Notes: generated by a model from the letters alone, not told the origin. Positions 16,298-25,595 are shown, counted from the first letter of the stretch. The stretch: DNA of 64,000 nt from Synechococcus sp. A18-25c (GCF_014280035.1 NZ_CP047957.1:1674001-1738000), one strand, 5' to 3'. Numbers and translations are program-made.

Positions 16298-17107
16298 TCA
16301 CGACGGGGGCAGCAAAGGCTCGTACATCATCAATGCATGATTCTCAACCAGCATGTGCTCTGAGATCACCCCGTGTTGATCGTGCTCAATGCGATGAATC
16401 TGGTTGTGCCTTGAATAGCCACCCCATATCTGTTGCTTAATCTCATGGAAGCGCTCTTCAACGGAAAACGTCGACTGGTAATCGAAATCGCAGTAGAGCG
16501 AACCATTCAAAAATGATGAATCCAGCCAAAGGCGGAAAGAAAACCGATAAGGAGTGTTGTTAGTGATCTGAAAATCGATGTAGTTGTAGGCGAGTGTCGC
16601 TCCGGCACCAAACGGGACTGATCGATTGAGATCTGGGAATACATCGTAACCATGACGCCATCTCTCAGTGATTGTCAAAGGACTGTGGGCTGCCATCCAA
16701 AACAGAAGATTGCCGAGCTGACAAAGACCACCGCCAATCCCTTCAGAGATCAGCCCGTGGCGCAACACCAATCCCTTTAAATATCCCTTTCTCCGCGTCG
16801 GGCGTCCCACTAGCTTCCAAAAAGAGAATGTCTCGCCTGGTTGGATCACGATCTGATCGATGCGAGCCGTCGCCAGCTCTAAATTTCGACGCTTATTCAG
16901 TTGCAATGTGGGGTCAACACCAGGCAAAGGCCTCAAAACCACTGAGCGATGCTGAAATTTAAGGAATGCAGGACATAACTCACCCCGCTGATCAGACCAA
17001 ATCTTTCGAGATCGATACCAGCGCAATTTGCGTCTGAGAATAAAGAATTCCCGACCCATCAATTGTCGATACCACCGGCGATGAACGGGGACAGGAATTT
17101 CAAACAT
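16298..17107 (-). CDS. VanW family protein, 269 aa
   Basis: VanW-type proteins are cell-envelope associated, often near peptidoglycan genes, with no settled reaction. The signature is present: NLELATARIDQIVIQPGETF, then SFWKLVGRPTRRKGYLKG, and GGGLCQLGNLLFWMA, followed by HGYDVFPDLNRSVPFGAGAT and YIDFQITNNTPYRFSFRLW. No signal peptide or membrane segment is seen. The start at 17107 gives a basic N-terminus (RRWYRQLMG) usual for the family, and the length is close to that of the short VanW group. It stands alone; the regulatory region is between 17108 and 17190. Confidence 0.9.
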   Translation of the reverse strand: MFEIPVPVHRRWYRQLMGREFFILRRKLRWYRSRKIWSDQRGELCPAFLKFQHRSVVLRPLPGVDPTLQLNKRRNLELATARIDQIVIQPGETFSFWKLVGRPTRRKGYLKGLVLRHGLISEGIGGGLCQLGNLLFWMAAHSPLTITERWRHGYDVFPDLNRSVPFGAGATLAYNYIDFQITNNTPYRFSFRLWLDSSFLNGSLYCDFDYQSTFSVEERFHEIKQQIWGGYSRHNQIHRIEHDQHGVISEHMLVENHALMMYEPLLPPS

Positions 17108-17190
17108 GCTGAAATCCTGAGCGCAACGATCGCCTCAACAGCTTACTGAGCTCAGCAAACCCATCCATCCAACGTGTCATCCAGTTCAAC

Positions 17191-17397
17191 TCAATGAAAA
17201 CCACGATCGTGGTAGGGCATCAGTCTTCTTTGTGAAAACAGAAGTCTCCTACGACGACGCTCAAAATGAGATTTGAATCCCCGACGCGACTTTTCACAAG
17301 CCGCCAGGAGGTTGACCATCATTTCAGTGTCATGGGCTGATAGCTCTCCGTCGTCGCCCCACTTCAGGCACGACAGAGGTGCTGCAGACTGTTTCAT
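17191..17397 (-). CDS. small hypothetical basic protein, 68 aa
   Basis: The ATG at 17397 gives MKQSAAPLSCLKWGDDGELS, then an acidic helix EMMVNLLAACEKSRRGF and a very basic C-terminus (HFERRRRRLLFSQRRLMPYH). The Arg-rich end suggests nucleic-acid or ribosome binding; this is inference. The frame extends upstream to 17505 without a better start. It lies 84 nt before the VanW gene on the same strand. Confidence 0.45.
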   Translation of the reverse strand: MKQSAAPLSCLKWGDDGELSAHDTEMMVNLLAACEKSRRGFKSHFERRRRRLLFSQRRLMPYHDRGFH

Positions 17398-17546
17398 GCC
17401 GACACCTGTTCGATCGCGTGTTTGGCACGATAAAGTCAGCGGTCTCACACAATTAGACAGAAAGTCTGAAAATTTGGGGCGCTGATAAGCATTTATACAC
17501 AACAACTCTGGGGGATTTACTGCTGAATGTCAGCACTGGGGTTGGA

Positions 17547-17975
17547 TCATTCCACACGAATCAGATTCGGCATGCCCTCAACACTGGCGAACGTCACCAG
17601 GCTGACCACAGGCTCATCTCCGCGATTGATCACGTAATGCGGTTCGCCGGGGTGCCCCTCCAGGAAGCCATCTCCAGCTTTCACCACACTGGTCTCTTCA
17701 ACACCATCAACAATCCGCACGTTCGTCAGGGCACCTTGCTCCACTAACACCACAACGGGAGACGGATGGGTATGCAACGGGATCTTGGCCCCCGAAGGAA
17801 TTGTGATCCGAAAGATCCTCATTTCCGGCGTGCCGGCCGGATAGGCCACCACCCGGTTACCAAGGGTGCGGCTTGAACGGAACAGTTCTTCCATCACTGG
17901 CCCTGGAGTGGCCTGGACAGCACCAGCAGCCAGCACCAGCAGAGAGGCTGTGAAACCCAAACAACGGAAGACCAT
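17547..17975 (-). CDS. exported cupin-domain protein, 142 aa
   Basis: A signal peptide is visible at residues 1-22 (hydrophobic LGFTASLLVLAAGAVQA, likely cut before TPGPVM). The mature part is one cupin barrel: PSGAKIPLHTHPSPVVVLVE gives the first metal motif (HTHP with a Glu further on), and KAGDGFLEGHPGEPHYVINR the second (HPGEPH). Such proteins can be metal-dependent enzymes or binding proteins in the periplasm; the ligand is unknown. Expression is not linked to the neighbours, which are both more than 100 nt away. Confidence 0.8.
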   Translation of the reverse strand: MVFRCLGFTASLLVLAAGAVQATPGPVMEELFRSSRTLGNRVVAYPAGTPEMRIFRITIPSGAKIPLHTHPSPVVVLVEQGALTNVRIVDGVEETSVVKAGDGFLEGHPGEPHYVINRGDEPVVSLVTFASVEGMPNLIRVE

Positions 17976-18125
17976 GGAGAATCAAAGCCAATCTGATCGT
18001 CCATCCAGCCTGACACCAGGGAGTGGATCGCGGGTGTCATCGATGAATGCGTCCCGGCAGAGCCACAAGTCGATGGCTTAGGCAGCCGCGAGACCATCAC
18101 AGGCACGACCTCACAAACGAGTGGC

Positions 18126-18407
18126 CTAGAAGGCTTTTTGATTCAACGTCTTGAGAAAAGCCTGTGGTCCACTCTCGATGGGCGGCAGATCAAAGGAGGC
18201 CTCACGCCCCTCAAGAGCCGCGTTGAGCGATTCGATCATCTGAGTATTGCCACTGTCTTGAATGGCATTGAGCGCCATCTTCAGCCTTTCGTCACGGCTC
18301 CCTTGAAGCGGAGCGGCGGCAGGGGAAGCCCAAGCGCTGTAGTCAAACCCACCACCTGCACGCACGCTCTCCAGCTGTTTCGCGAGATTGTCCCAAAGCA
18401 AAGGCAT
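18126..18407 (-). CDS. conserved hypothetical protein, 93 aa
   Basis: A mostly helical, acidic protein. The N-terminal helix MPLLWDNLAKQLESVRAGGG, a Pro/Ala linker and the helix-rich C-terminal half (MALNAIQDSGNTQMIESLNA) suggest a small protein-interaction domain. No signal peptide, no known motif. Composition is typical of chromosomal genes in this window. Confidence 0.6.
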   Translation of the reverse strand: MPLLWDNLAKQLESVRAGGGFDYSAWASPAAAPLQGSRDERLKMALNAIQDSGNTQMIESLNAALEGREASFDLPPIESGPQAFLKTLNQKAF

Positions 18408-18764
18408 CAGGTGTGCATCGATGATCGATTTTGATTGTCGGCTTCATCCCGATTGATGACTGATGAACGAGATCATTCCTTACACTCTCTTTGATTCATC
18501 AAGAAGCGTCTCAAATCCGAATCCAAAGAACGGTTCGTGTTTCATCCATTCGATCAAGAAACTGGGGCATCAAATTCTTAACAATGAAGTCAGTGACATG
18601 CAAAAGATATTCACTTCAACATTTCAACAATAAACCGAGATCATCCTTGACTCAGAACAGATAAAACCCGTCTTGTCAAGCGTTTAACGCAAAGTGATTG
18701 TGCTCACCTCACCCCTCCGAGGGAAGCACATCACTCGCAGGGGGGAAGCGTTGAAGCCAGTGAT
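18408..18764. other. 357-nt intergenic region, AT-rich, no gene seen
   Basis: The stretch is noticeably AT-rich and lies between the starts of a minus-strand hypothetical gene and a plus-strand sigma-factor gene. I see no open frame with a ribosome site; promoters of both neighbours are expected here. GGGGGGAAG at about 18740 could be the ribosome site for an alternative start of the sigma gene. Confidence 0.4.
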
Positions 18765-19658
18765 TTGGGGAGCTTGAAGGCCGTTCCATTCCCAAATCCC
18801 ATGATCTCCCGATCACCATCACCATCACCATCGTGCAAATGCCAATCCAACCGTCATCGCCGTCGCGAAGCTCGTCGAGCTCTTCCGCAGCCAATTCTTG
18901 AACGCAACGATGCTGTTCTGAAGCATCTCGGTCTCGCCCACCTCGGTGCCCAGCGTCAACTCCATCGAGGCGATGGCGAGCGGGACGACCTCGTCCAAGA
19001 AGGGCGCATGGGACTGATTCGCGCCCTTGATCGCTTCGAGCCGGCGCGAGGTCATCGCCTCAGCAGCTACGCCATGCCACGCATCACGGGCGAAATCCTC
19101 CACTACAGGCGTGACCGCCTGCGCACCCTGCGCATTCCATGGCGCTTGAACGACCTCCATGCCAAAGGCATGAAAATCCAGACCGATCGACAGCATCGTG
19201 GTCAGCCAGCCTTGGATGCATCAGGCCTGGCCCACGCACTTGGGGTCACTCGCCAACGTTGGCAACAGGCCTGCATGGCTCACCAGCATCGTCATCTGCT
19301 GTCTTTGCAGGCACCGCAACAGGCAACGGCCACAACCTCCCAGCCAGTCACCACGCATCTCGAGTCACTCCCAGCCCGGTCTAAGCATCACAGCGACCCT
19401 CAGCTGACTTGGCTGAGAACAGCTCTGAAAAGCCTGGACCCTGAGCGCAGACGCTGGCTTTGTGCGCATTGGATCGAGGGACTGTCCATCACTGCGATCG
19501 CACGCCACGAACGCATCGATCGACGCACGCTGCAACGGCTCCTGAACGACACCCTCCGCGACCTGCGCCTGCAAGCGGTCGCGGCTACGACAGAAGACCA
19601 AGCGGCCAGGCCAAAAGCATGGCCAAACCCGCAGCCCAGGCTGTCTGCAGCCCATTAA
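18765..19658 (+). CDS. alternative sigma-70-family factor (group 3-like)
   Basis: Directs RNA polymerase to a subset of promoters. Region 2 is clear at about residues 75-115: RDDLVQEGRMGLIRALDRFE followed by RLSSYAMPRITGEILHYRRD. Region 4 near 225-270 reads LDPERRRWLCAHWIEGLSIT then AIARHERIDRRTLQRLLN, a helix-turn-helix. Region 1 is absent and the stretch between is short, as in group 3 (SigF-like) factors. The start is uncertain: TTG at 18765 or ATG at 18801. The first 25 residues are Ser/Pro-rich from a CATCAC repeat and may not be translated. The 3' end overlaps the convergent DUF92 gene by 74 nt. The stress or signal it answers is unknown. Confidence 0.8.
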   Translation: MGSLKAVPFPNPMISRSPSPSPSCKCQSNRHRRREARRALPQPILERNDAVLKHLGLAHLGAQRQLHRGDGERDDLVQEGRMGLIRALDRFEPARGHRLSSYAMPRITGEILHYRRDRLRTLRIPWRLNDLHAKGMKIQTDRQHRGQPALDASGLAHALGVTRQRWQQACMAHQHRHLLSLQAPQQATATTSQPVTTHLESLPARSKHHSDPQLTWLRTALKSLDPERRRWLCAHWIEGLSITAIARHERIDRRTLQRLLNDTLRDLRLQAVAATTEDQAARPKAWPNPQPRLSAAH

Positions 19659-20397
19659 CAAGCTCATTGCTGAGCCAGGGCCAACGGCCCTGGCCAGTAG
19701 CACCTAGGAGGCTCTCCAACAGGGTGGCAATGAACCCCACCACCACCACCACGCCGGCAACTTCAACGGAATGAAGCAGTCCCAAACCAACCATCACCAG
19801 CGTCATTAACAGGCTGCCGAAGGCACTGGCAGCCGTCCCCTCCAAACTCACCGCACCCTCCGTCCCGGGCGGCACCGGTCGCAAGCTAGTGATCAGCAGC
19901 GTGGTGCGCCCCCACCGCTTACCAATCTCACTGCCAAAGGTGTCAGCCAGCTTGGCGGCAAAACTGGCGGTGAAACCCATCAAAAGCCACTGGGTTGGCC
20001 CCACGCGGATCGCAATGAAGAGGGCCAACACCAATCCGGTCAAAGCCGACCCCCACACATTTTCTGGCCCTCGACGACCGCCGCGGGCTTCCGCCAGTCC
20101 GAGATCCTGCTTGCGAGCAAAACCCAGCTTGGTCACGAGCGAGCCCAAGGCCAGATACGCCACCACCGCCAGCCAACCTCGCCAACCGAGGGCTCCCCAG
20201 AGGATGGTTCCGAGGATGCCGGCGTGGCACCAACCCGCTGGCGTCAGCAATGGAAGACGCTGAGCCAAGCCAATCAGAACGGCATTGAGCAGCAACGCCG
20301 TGATCCAGATCGAAATGCTCTGAGGGGGAATTGCCGCAGACGCGGAAAGCATCAGGCTGTGTTGCACTGCTCTAAGCATCCACGCTGAAGGGGGCAT
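19585..20397 (-). CDS. DUF92 membrane protein, phytyl-phosphate kinase (VTE6)-like
   Basis: A polytopic membrane protein of 270 residues with about six hydrophobic segments. The DUF92/TIGR00297 signature is seen in VTKLGFARKQDLGLAEARGG and in ASFAAKLADTFGSEIGKRWG, then LRPVPPGTEGAVSLEGTAAS. In plants and cyanobacteria this family includes VTE6, which phosphorylates phytyl phosphate to phytyl diphosphate during chlorophyll-phytol salvage and tocopherol/phylloquinone synthesis. That role is established for relatives, and inferred here. The start may be any of the Met codons at 20397, 20379 or 20352. Confidence 0.85.
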   Translation of the reverse strand: MPPSAWMLRAVQHSLMLSASAAIPPQSISIWITALLLNAVLIGLAQRLPLLTPAGWCHAGILGTILWGALGWRGWLAVVAYLALGSLVTKLGFARKQDLGLAEARGGRRGPENVWGSALTGLVLALFIAIRVGPTQWLLMGFTASFAAKLADTFGSEIGKRWGRTTLLITSLRPVPPGTEGAVSLEGTAASAFGSLLMTLVMVGLGLLHSVEVAGVVVVVGFIATLLESLLGATGQGRWPWLSNELVNGLQTAWAAGLAMLLAWPLGLLS

Positions 20398-20437
20398 CCA
20401 CGCGGATAATCAGCTCAGGTGATTTCCCCTCTCCGGC

Positions 20438-20836
20438 ATGGTGCTGAACCGCAAGGGCTTCTTCCTCGAGCTTGGAGACCCGGACCCCGCTGTCGCGGCC
20501 AAGTACGCCGAAGCCAACGCTGCTAGAGCCAAACTCGCAGCGAAGGAAAGCAAAAAGCCATCGGCTGCGGCCACGACTGCGGCGCCCGCTCATGCCGACA
20601 AAGCTCAACCGGCACCAGACCCAAGCAGCACCGAGACCAAGCCATCGCTGACAACGGCGGAAGCCATTGCTGCAGAGCTCGCGGCGGCCGAGGCTGCAAA
20701 GCCCACAGTGGAGCTGGTCAATTTCGCACCCGAGGCCCTCAAGCCTGGCAACGCTGTACGACCTGGGAAGCGCCGGCCTGGAAGCAACCTGTCGGGTTTC
20801 CGCTCCATGGCCACCGAGCTCTTTAAGACCAAGTAG
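20438..20836 (+). CDS. Ala/Lys-rich conserved hypothetical protein, 132 aa
   Basis: Starts with MVLNRKGFFLELGDPDPAVA, then a low-complexity Ala, Lys, Pro and Thr-rich middle (about 25-85) and a more ordered C-terminal half TVELVNFAPEALKPGNAVRP ending SGFRSMATELFKTK. The ordered ends with a disordered linker suggest a binding protein with two short interaction sites. No family I can name. It converges on the 2OG oxygenase gene, 12 nt apart. Confidence 0.65.
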   Translation: MVLNRKGFFLELGDPDPAVAAKYAEANAARAKLAAKESKKPSAAATTAAPAHADKAQPAPDPSSTETKPSLTTAEAIAAELAAAEAAKPTVELVNFAPEALKPGNAVRPGKRRPGSNLSGFRSMATELFKTK

Positions 20837-20848
20837 GGCTGACAAACC

Positions 20849-21574
20849 TCAAAACCCTTTCGGCGACGGTCGTTGACTAGACAGTGAAACATTGCCCATC
20901 GGGGTAGCGGCACTGGAAGGGCTAGCGGCCACCGCTCGATTTGCAGCGGCTTGCTGATTCGGGATCGCCATGGCGTTGAAGGCCAATGACCACCTCTCGC
21001 CCTCACCCCGGAAGGGCATCACGGAATGGGGCTGCCATGCCGGAAAGACGTAAAAATCCCCAGGCACAGGAAGCATGTATTGGGACATCCCGGTGCGAAA
21101 CGATTGAATATGCCAATCCTCAGGGCCATGAAAACAAAGCTGGCCATCAAAACTATTGGCATTGATCTGGGGGGGCACCTTCAGAAAAATCACCCCTGAA
21201 AAACTGCCGCCATGGGTGTGGATCGGGTTGTAGTCCCCAGCGCGTTGGCAGTTCAACCACAGATCCACGGGCTGAAGCCTGTAGCGCCCTGGGACCCAAG
21301 GACCACGCCCTTGCGGTGGCTGTCGATCGATCACATGACGAATCCAGCGTTCGCATGCCGGTAGAAGCTGCTGATTCATCAGTTCCTGCACACCGGGCAA
21401 ATCCGGAGTCAACTCACGCTGCTCACTCAGCTGGCCGGCAAGCTTGGCGGATGCATCAGGACTGCGATGCGGCGCAGTCATCACCTGCTCACCGAGGGCG
21501 ATCAGTTGCTGAAGCAGAGGATCCGGGAGCTGGCCCTTGAGGATCGAACGCGGAAACAGATCAAGAACGTCCAC
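20849..21574 (-). CDS. 2OG-Fe(II) oxygenase family protein (TIGR02466-like)
   Basis: A double-stranded beta-helix oxygenase predicted to use iron and 2-oxoglutarate. The iron/2OG motifs visible are YNPIHTHGGSFSGVIFLKVP (HxH-like region at about 115-135) and GDFYVFPAWQPHSVMPFRGE with the distal His, then ERWSLAFNAMA with the arginine that holds 2OG. The N-terminal PRSILKGQLPD and length of 241 match the uncharacterised TIGR02466-type group. The C-terminal 30 residues are Ala/Ser-rich and probably disordered. Substrate unknown. Confidence 0.8.
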   Translation of the reverse strand: MDVLDLFPRSILKGQLPDPLLQQLIALGEQVMTAPHRSPDASAKLAGQLSEQRELTPDLPGVQELMNQQLLPACERWIRHVIDRQPPQGRGPWVPGRYRLQPVDLWLNCQRAGDYNPIHTHGGSFSGVIFLKVPPQINANSFDGQLCFHGPEDWHIQSFRTGMSQYMLPVPGDFYVFPAWQPHSVMPFRGEGERWSLAFNAMAIPNQQAAANRAVAASPSSAATPMGNVSLSSQRPSPKGF

Positions 21575-21938
21575 AGCTGTCTCTGGTGCTGCAGGTCATC
21601 GTGCCAGCGACTGAGCAGCACAACCGTTCAAGTTGATCGAGCCAACCCACGCAAAGCAGAGCTCGCGCGCAAAGTGACAGGATTGGTCGGCCGCCACACC
21701 AAGTCCAGGAGGGTTGCCTTGAACGGTCCAAAGAGCCTGTTGAGCCGGATTGGACGCCGCTTGCGCAAGGCATCCGCATCGATCGAACCATCAGCGTCGA
21801 TCCAGCAAAGACCAGCAGGCCTGTTTCGCCCCCGCTCCAAAGCGTCGAATCAACCGACCATCAGTGTGCAAACAACTCTGTTGCGACGCATGCACGTCAA
21901 GGGTCGTCCACTGATGAACGCATTTCGCCGCGACAGCA
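21575..21938. other. 364-nt stretch without a supported gene
   Basis: It separates rsmE from the 2OG oxygenase gene, both minus strand. A minus-strand frame at 21628-21840 could give 70 residues (Arg-rich) and a second frame upstream gives GRLIRRFGAGAKQACWSLLD before a stop, so a decayed gene is possible. I cannot decide between them and do not call either. Confidence 0.35.
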
Positions 21939-22700
21939 TCAAGCGCTGAGCGTTCGCCAGGAGCAAAGGGCGCTGATGCCAGCGACCGCCGCAGTCGAGC
22001 TGCGCAAAATGGTGTCCCCGAGCGTGACCCCTATCCAACCGGAGGCGAGAGCCCAAGCCACTTCACGTTCACTCCAACCGCCCTCAGGCCCGATCGCCAA
22101 CCAAATGCGCGGGGCTGGCCCCGCAGCCTGATGGAGCCATGTTTCCAAGTGCGGACAGCCAGCATCCCGTGTGACGGCGATCAGCCGCAAGTCCTCCGCA
22201 GCGAGAGCCATCCACCACTGCTCGCTCTGAATGCAAGGCTGCAGGTCTGGCCTCCAAAGCCTCTCGCTCTGCTCGACAGCCTCCTGAAGAATCACACCCC
22301 AGCGCTCAGGGCGATCCTCCGCTTGCGGAACACTGCGATCAGCCTGGATGGGCTGGACGTGATCCACACCTAGTTCACAAGCCATGCGCATCACATCGTC
22401 CATACCGCGACGAACCAGCGCCATGGCCAAGCCCAGTTGAGGCATGGGCTTCGATCCCGTTTCAAGGGGTTGTGCACGATCGGTGGTCAGCTCCAACTGA
22501 TCACCGGGTATCAGCCGCGCAGTCCAGAGATGTCCGCCGCCATCCACCACATCCACCTGAGAACCGGGCTTCAGCCGCAGCACTTTGCGCAGATAGCGCG
22601 CTTCTTGGTCATTCAGATGGACGCAGCGATGCTCCCCTGTAGGGGGAAGCCTGCTGGCATCAATGAGCAGGCGGCGTCGTTCAGCCACAGCTGCGGTCAA
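21939..22700 (-). CDS. rsmE: 16S rRNA (uridine-1498 N3)-methyltransferase
   Basis: Methylates N3 of U1498 in 16S rRNA with S-adenosylmethionine. The N-terminal PUA-like domain is at about 20-85 (HLNDQEARYLRKVLRLKPGS). The C-terminal knotted SPOUT domain has GVDHVQPIQADRSV, the helix LQEAVEQSERLWRP and the cofactor loop WLAIGPEGGWSEREVAWA, followed by LGDTILRSSTAAVAGISALC. Length 253 is normal. The start is TTG at 22700 and overlaps the stop of the DUF3531 gene by four bases (TTGA), so the two are translationally coupled. Confidence 0.95.
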   Translation of the reverse strand: MTAAVAERRRLLIDASRLPPTGEHRCVHLNDQEARYLRKVLRLKPGSQVDVVDGGGHLWTARLIPGDQLELTTDRAQPLETGSKPMPQLGLAMALVRRGMDDVMRMACELGVDHVQPIQADRSVPQAEDRPERWGVILQEAVEQSERLWRPDLQPCIQSEQWWMALAAEDLRLIAVTRDAGCPHLETWLHQAAGPAPRIWLAIGPEGGWSEREVAWALASGWIGVTLGDTILRSSTAAVAGISALCSWRTLSA

Positions 22701-23146
22701 CCCATTCCCGGGAAAACACTGTCGGGGTGCTCCTCCACAGGCCAGTCTTCGTTGGCACCACCAATCAACAGTTCTTCTAGTTGAACCAGGTCTGAATCCA
22801 GCTGCCGCAACGCATTGATCAACACATCCAGCGCGATCCCATCACTGGTCCCCAGGTCGATCCAGCACCGTGCCCACTCTTGCTGGTATTCAAGCTGCCC
22901 CATGTTGTGCATCAAAGCGGGCATGACCGAGCCAGCATCGTCGTTCTCGTAGCTCATCCAACTGAGCTGATCGCCTTCCTCGTGCACCTGAAGGTTTTCA
23001 GCGTTAAAGCCCCCTAGACGCCCAAGCACGTACCAGCTGTCGAAGATGCCATCGACGTAATTTCGCTCTCCCTGACTAGGGACCTCACCAAAGCGCAGCC
23101 AAATCCAGCAATTGAAGGGATCAATCTCTCGAAAACGAACCTGCAT
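22697..23146 (-). CDS. DUF3531 family protein, 149 aa
   Basis: A protein found in cyanobacteria and plastids. The N-terminal MQVRFREIDPFNCWIWLRFG, the middle YVDGIFDSWYVLGRLGGFNA, and SYENDDAGSVMPALMHNMGQ (residues with a Met at the end) are typical of the family. The C-terminal half carries the helix LEYQQEWARCWIDLGTSDGI and an acidic tail. The fold and function are not established. The stop overlaps the start of rsmE by four bases, so it is the first gene of that two-gene operon. Confidence 0.85.
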   Translation of the reverse strand: MQVRFREIDPFNCWIWLRFGEVPSQGERNYVDGIFDSWYVLGRLGGFNAENLQVHEEGDQLSWMSYENDDAGSVMPALMHNMGQLEYQQEWARCWIDLGTSDGIALDVLINALRQLDSDLVQLEELLIGGANEDWPVEEHPDSVFPGMG

Positions 23147-23239
23147 GACCCACCGGCATCTTTGACATCATCGCCGCCGAAGGAACGATCGACCATGCTG
23201 GAGCGCCATGGCAGCCCCCATCGAGGGCATTCGATTGGA

Positions 23240-23872
23240 ATGCTGGAACTGCACGATGTTCATTACAGGCCGGCTACCGCAGAAGAGCTGGTGCTCAACG
23301 GCATTCAGCTCAAAGCGTCCCGTGGACGACCCTTATTGATCTCTGGTGACAGCGGCAGCGGCAAAACCAGCCTGCTGGATGTGATCAGCGGGATGGCCGG
23401 AGCCAACAAGGGCCGCATCTGCTGGCAGGGACAAGTGATGAACCAGCGACAACGGCGATGGTTATGCGGGGTGGTGTTTCAGTTCCCAGAGCGCCACTTT
23501 CTGGGCTTGACCGTGAGCCAGGAACTCAAACTGGGGCATCGTCGTCTGAGCAGCGAAGACCAGGCCGAAGCCCTACGTCAGGTGGGGCTCAGTGGGGTGG
23601 ACGGACGCCAAGCTCCCGAACGTCTTAGCGGCGGACAGCAGCGACGCCTGGCTCTTGCGGTTCAACTGCTGCGCAAACCGGATGTGCTGCTACTCGATGA
23701 ACCAACGGCGGGTCTTGATTGGTCCGTTCGCAGCGAAGTGCTCGAACTGCTGGACCAGCTCAGTCGCGACCGATTGCTGATTGTGGTGACCCATGAACCG
23801 GAACTGTTTCATGGCTGGAACTGCGATCAACAACGACTGCACAACGGCCGCCTGCACGCTCTGTCACCATGA
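23240..23872 (+). CDS. ABC transporter ATP-binding protein
   Basis: A single nucleotide-binding domain. MLELHDVHYRPATAEELVLN starts the domain at the ATG at 23240, which I prefer over in-frame starts at 23162 and 23195 because residues before it are unlike ABC domains. Motifs are SGDSGSGKTSL (Walker A), VVFQFPERHF (Q-loop), LSGGQQRRLALAVQLL (signature), VLLLDEPTAGLD (Walker B) and the H-loop VVTHEP. The Q-loop FQFPE and overall sequence resemble the CbiO/EcfA group, which serves metal or vitamin uptake. No membrane partner is adjacent. The next gene is hslO, 21 nt downstream. Confidence 0.9.
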   Translation: MLELHDVHYRPATAEELVLNGIQLKASRGRPLLISGDSGSGKTSLLDVISGMAGANKGRICWQGQVMNQRQRRWLCGVVFQFPERHFLGLTVSQELKLGHRRLSSEDQAEALRQVGLSGVDGRQAPERLSGGQQRRLALAVQLLRKPDVLLLDEPTAGLDWSVRSEVLELLDQLSRDRLLIVVTHEPELFHGWNCDQQRLHNGRLHALSP

Positions 23873-23893
23873 CGCCTGGAATGTTGAAGCGTC

Positions 23894-24817
23894 ATGGCTG
23901 ATCGCCTTGTGCGAGCCACCGCTGCAGGTGGGGGAATCAGACTGGTGGCAGTCACAACCAGCGACACCACCCGCACAGCTCGAACACGCCACGGCCTTTC
24001 GTATCTCACCACCGTGATGCTGGGACGTGCCATGAGCGCAGGATTGCTGCTGGCAAGCTCCATGAAGGTTCGCCACGGACGCGTCAATCTGCGTCTCGGC
24101 TCCGATGGCCCGATCGATGGGTTGAGTGTCGACGCTGGTCGTGATGGCCGCGTCCGGGGGTACGTCGGCAACCCATCACTAGAGCTGGACCCCGTCGTGG
24201 CAGCCGATGGCCAAGCGAGCTTCGACTTCGGCGCTGCAGCAGGCACGGGTTACCTGCACGTCGTCCGTGACGACGGAAAAGGAGAACCTTTCAGCAGCAC
24301 GGTCGAGCTCGTCAGCGGAGGCATCGGTGAAGACGTGGCGTCGTATCTGTTGCACTCAGAACAAACACCGTCCGCTGTGTTTGTTGGGGAAACAATCAAC
24401 AGCGAAGGGCTACAAAGCAGCGGCGGATTGTTGGTGCAGGTGCTGCCAAAGGCGGCGGAAGAGCCCGCCCTGGTGGCCCTGCTTGAGGAACGCTGCCGCG
24501 AGATTCAGAACTTCAGCCAACAGCTGCATGCCTGCGGCGACCATCCCGAACGATTGCTGCAGGAGGTGTTCCCAGACCTCGATCCACAGCCGATTCCGAG
24601 CAGCGAACCCATGCAGCCAGTGCAGTTTTACTGTCCCTGCAGTCGCGAACGCAGCCTTGGAGCCCTCACCCTGCTGGGACCTGAGGAGCTCCAAACGATG
24701 CTGGAGGAAGACAAAGGTGCTGAGTTGACCTGCCACTTCTGCAATGAGGTGTACCAAGTCACCGAGGCAGAACTGAGAGATCTGATCAGTGAGCTATCAG
24801 GGTCAAGCCAGAAATAA
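23894..24817 (+). CDS. hslO: Hsp33 redox-regulated chaperone
   Basis: Holds unfolding proteins during oxidative stress. The N-terminal domain shows [35 protein letters not shown] and [20 protein letters not shown]; the linker carries [20 protein letters not shown]. At the C-terminus the zinc-binding redox switch is present as YCPCSRER and [10 protein letters not shown], CxC followed by CxxC, the four cysteines that form disulfides when the protein is activated. The length, 307, is slightly longer than E. coli (292). It follows the ABC ATPase gene by 21 nt and its 3' end overlaps the convergent CPP1-like gene by 15 nt. Confidence 0.95.
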   Translation: MADRLVRATAAGGGIRLVAVTTSDTTRTARTRHGLSYLTTVMLGRAMSAGLLLASSMKVRHGRVNLRLGSDGPIDGLSVDAGRDGRVRGYVGNPSLELDPVVAADGQASFDFGAAAGTGYLHVVRDDGKGEPFSSTVELVSGGIGEDVASYLLHSEQTPSAVFVGETINSEGLQSSGGLLVQVLPKAAEEPALVALLEERCREIQNFSQQLHACGDHPERLLQEVFPDLDPQPIPSSEPMQPVQFYCPCSRERSLGALTLLGPEELQTMLEEDKGAELTCHFCNEVYQVTEAELRDLISELSGSSQK

Positions 24818-25516
24818 CGCTCCAATTAAAAGCACCACCAAAGCGGGCAGTGCTTGCCATTGCTCCACAGACAATGGCAACGCCATCGGCGCCATCACCA
24901 TGCTGAGCAGTGCACCGAGACTTAAGCCAGCGATGAGCAACAACAATGTCCAACCCAATGAACCGAGTGGACGACGGCCGCGTTTGACCTGACTGATAAA
25001 GACGCCAATGGTTGAAAGAGCGAGAAGCAGCTCCACGGTCAACGGAGCGACCAAAAGAAGCAGCAATGCAGCCGCTCCTGCGAGACAACGCACCGTGAAT
25101 CCCTGACCTTCCACCAATTGGAAATCAGGCATCACGCCTGAACCACTTAGAGAAGGAGTTGGCAAAGAGAAACTGCGAAGACGGGTGAGCAGCGCAGCCG
25201 GACCGCTGGAAGAGGGGAGGAATTCCGTCGATCCCTGTTGACGCTCAATTCGTGATGCCGTTGCAGCATCAGAGCTCACCCGTCCCGACTGACGGTCGCG
25301 AAGACGTGCCATCAAGACAGCGTCGTAGGCCGCTTCTGCGCGCGCCCTGGCGATCGCGTCATCGCCGCAGCCGGCCACAACACGGTCGCGGGCTTGTTGG
25401 ACATCTTCAAAACTTGCATCAGCACTGATGCCGAGCAGAGAATAAGGATCCTGAGAATCCGAATCCGGTCCTGGATTCATCCCTGCAGCCATTGAAGAGT
25501 CTGTGTTCTTGTTCAA
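24803..25516 (-). CDS. CPP1-like J-domain-like membrane protein
   Basis: The N-terminal part has [20 protein letters not shown] and later [20 protein letters not shown], a J-like domain without the HPD motif. This is the pattern of the CPP1 family (DUF3353), which in plants stabilises protochlorophyllide oxidoreductase. Three to four membrane helices occupy the C-terminal half, at about residues 140-237. The Ser/Pro-rich linker separates the two parts. Role in the cyanobacterium: inferred chaperone-like function at the thylakoid. The start may be at an internal Met. Confidence 0.82.
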   Translation of the reverse strand: MNKNTDSSMAAGMNPGPDSDSQDPYSLLGISADASFEDVQQARDRVVAGCGDDAIARARAEAAYDAVLMARLRDRQSGRVSSDAATASRIERQQGSTEFLPSSSGPAALLTRLRSFSLPTPSLSGSGVMPDFQLVEGQGFTVRCLAGAAALLLLLVAPLTVELLLALSTIGVFISQVKRGRRPLGSLGWTLLLLIAGLSLGALLSMVMAPMALPLSVEQWQALPALVVLLIGALFLA

Positions 25517-25595
25517 GCGTATCGACAGAGTCCTTGAAGTGAGCCTTCAAGAGGGATTATCAAACGAAACGCACGGTGCGTGATCTCAACGGTGA

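Noticed and set aside
18810-18835. CATCAC repeat that would encode a His run in another frame
   Set aside because: In the sigma-factor frame it encodes Ser-Pro repeats, and nothing around it suggests a cloning artefact.
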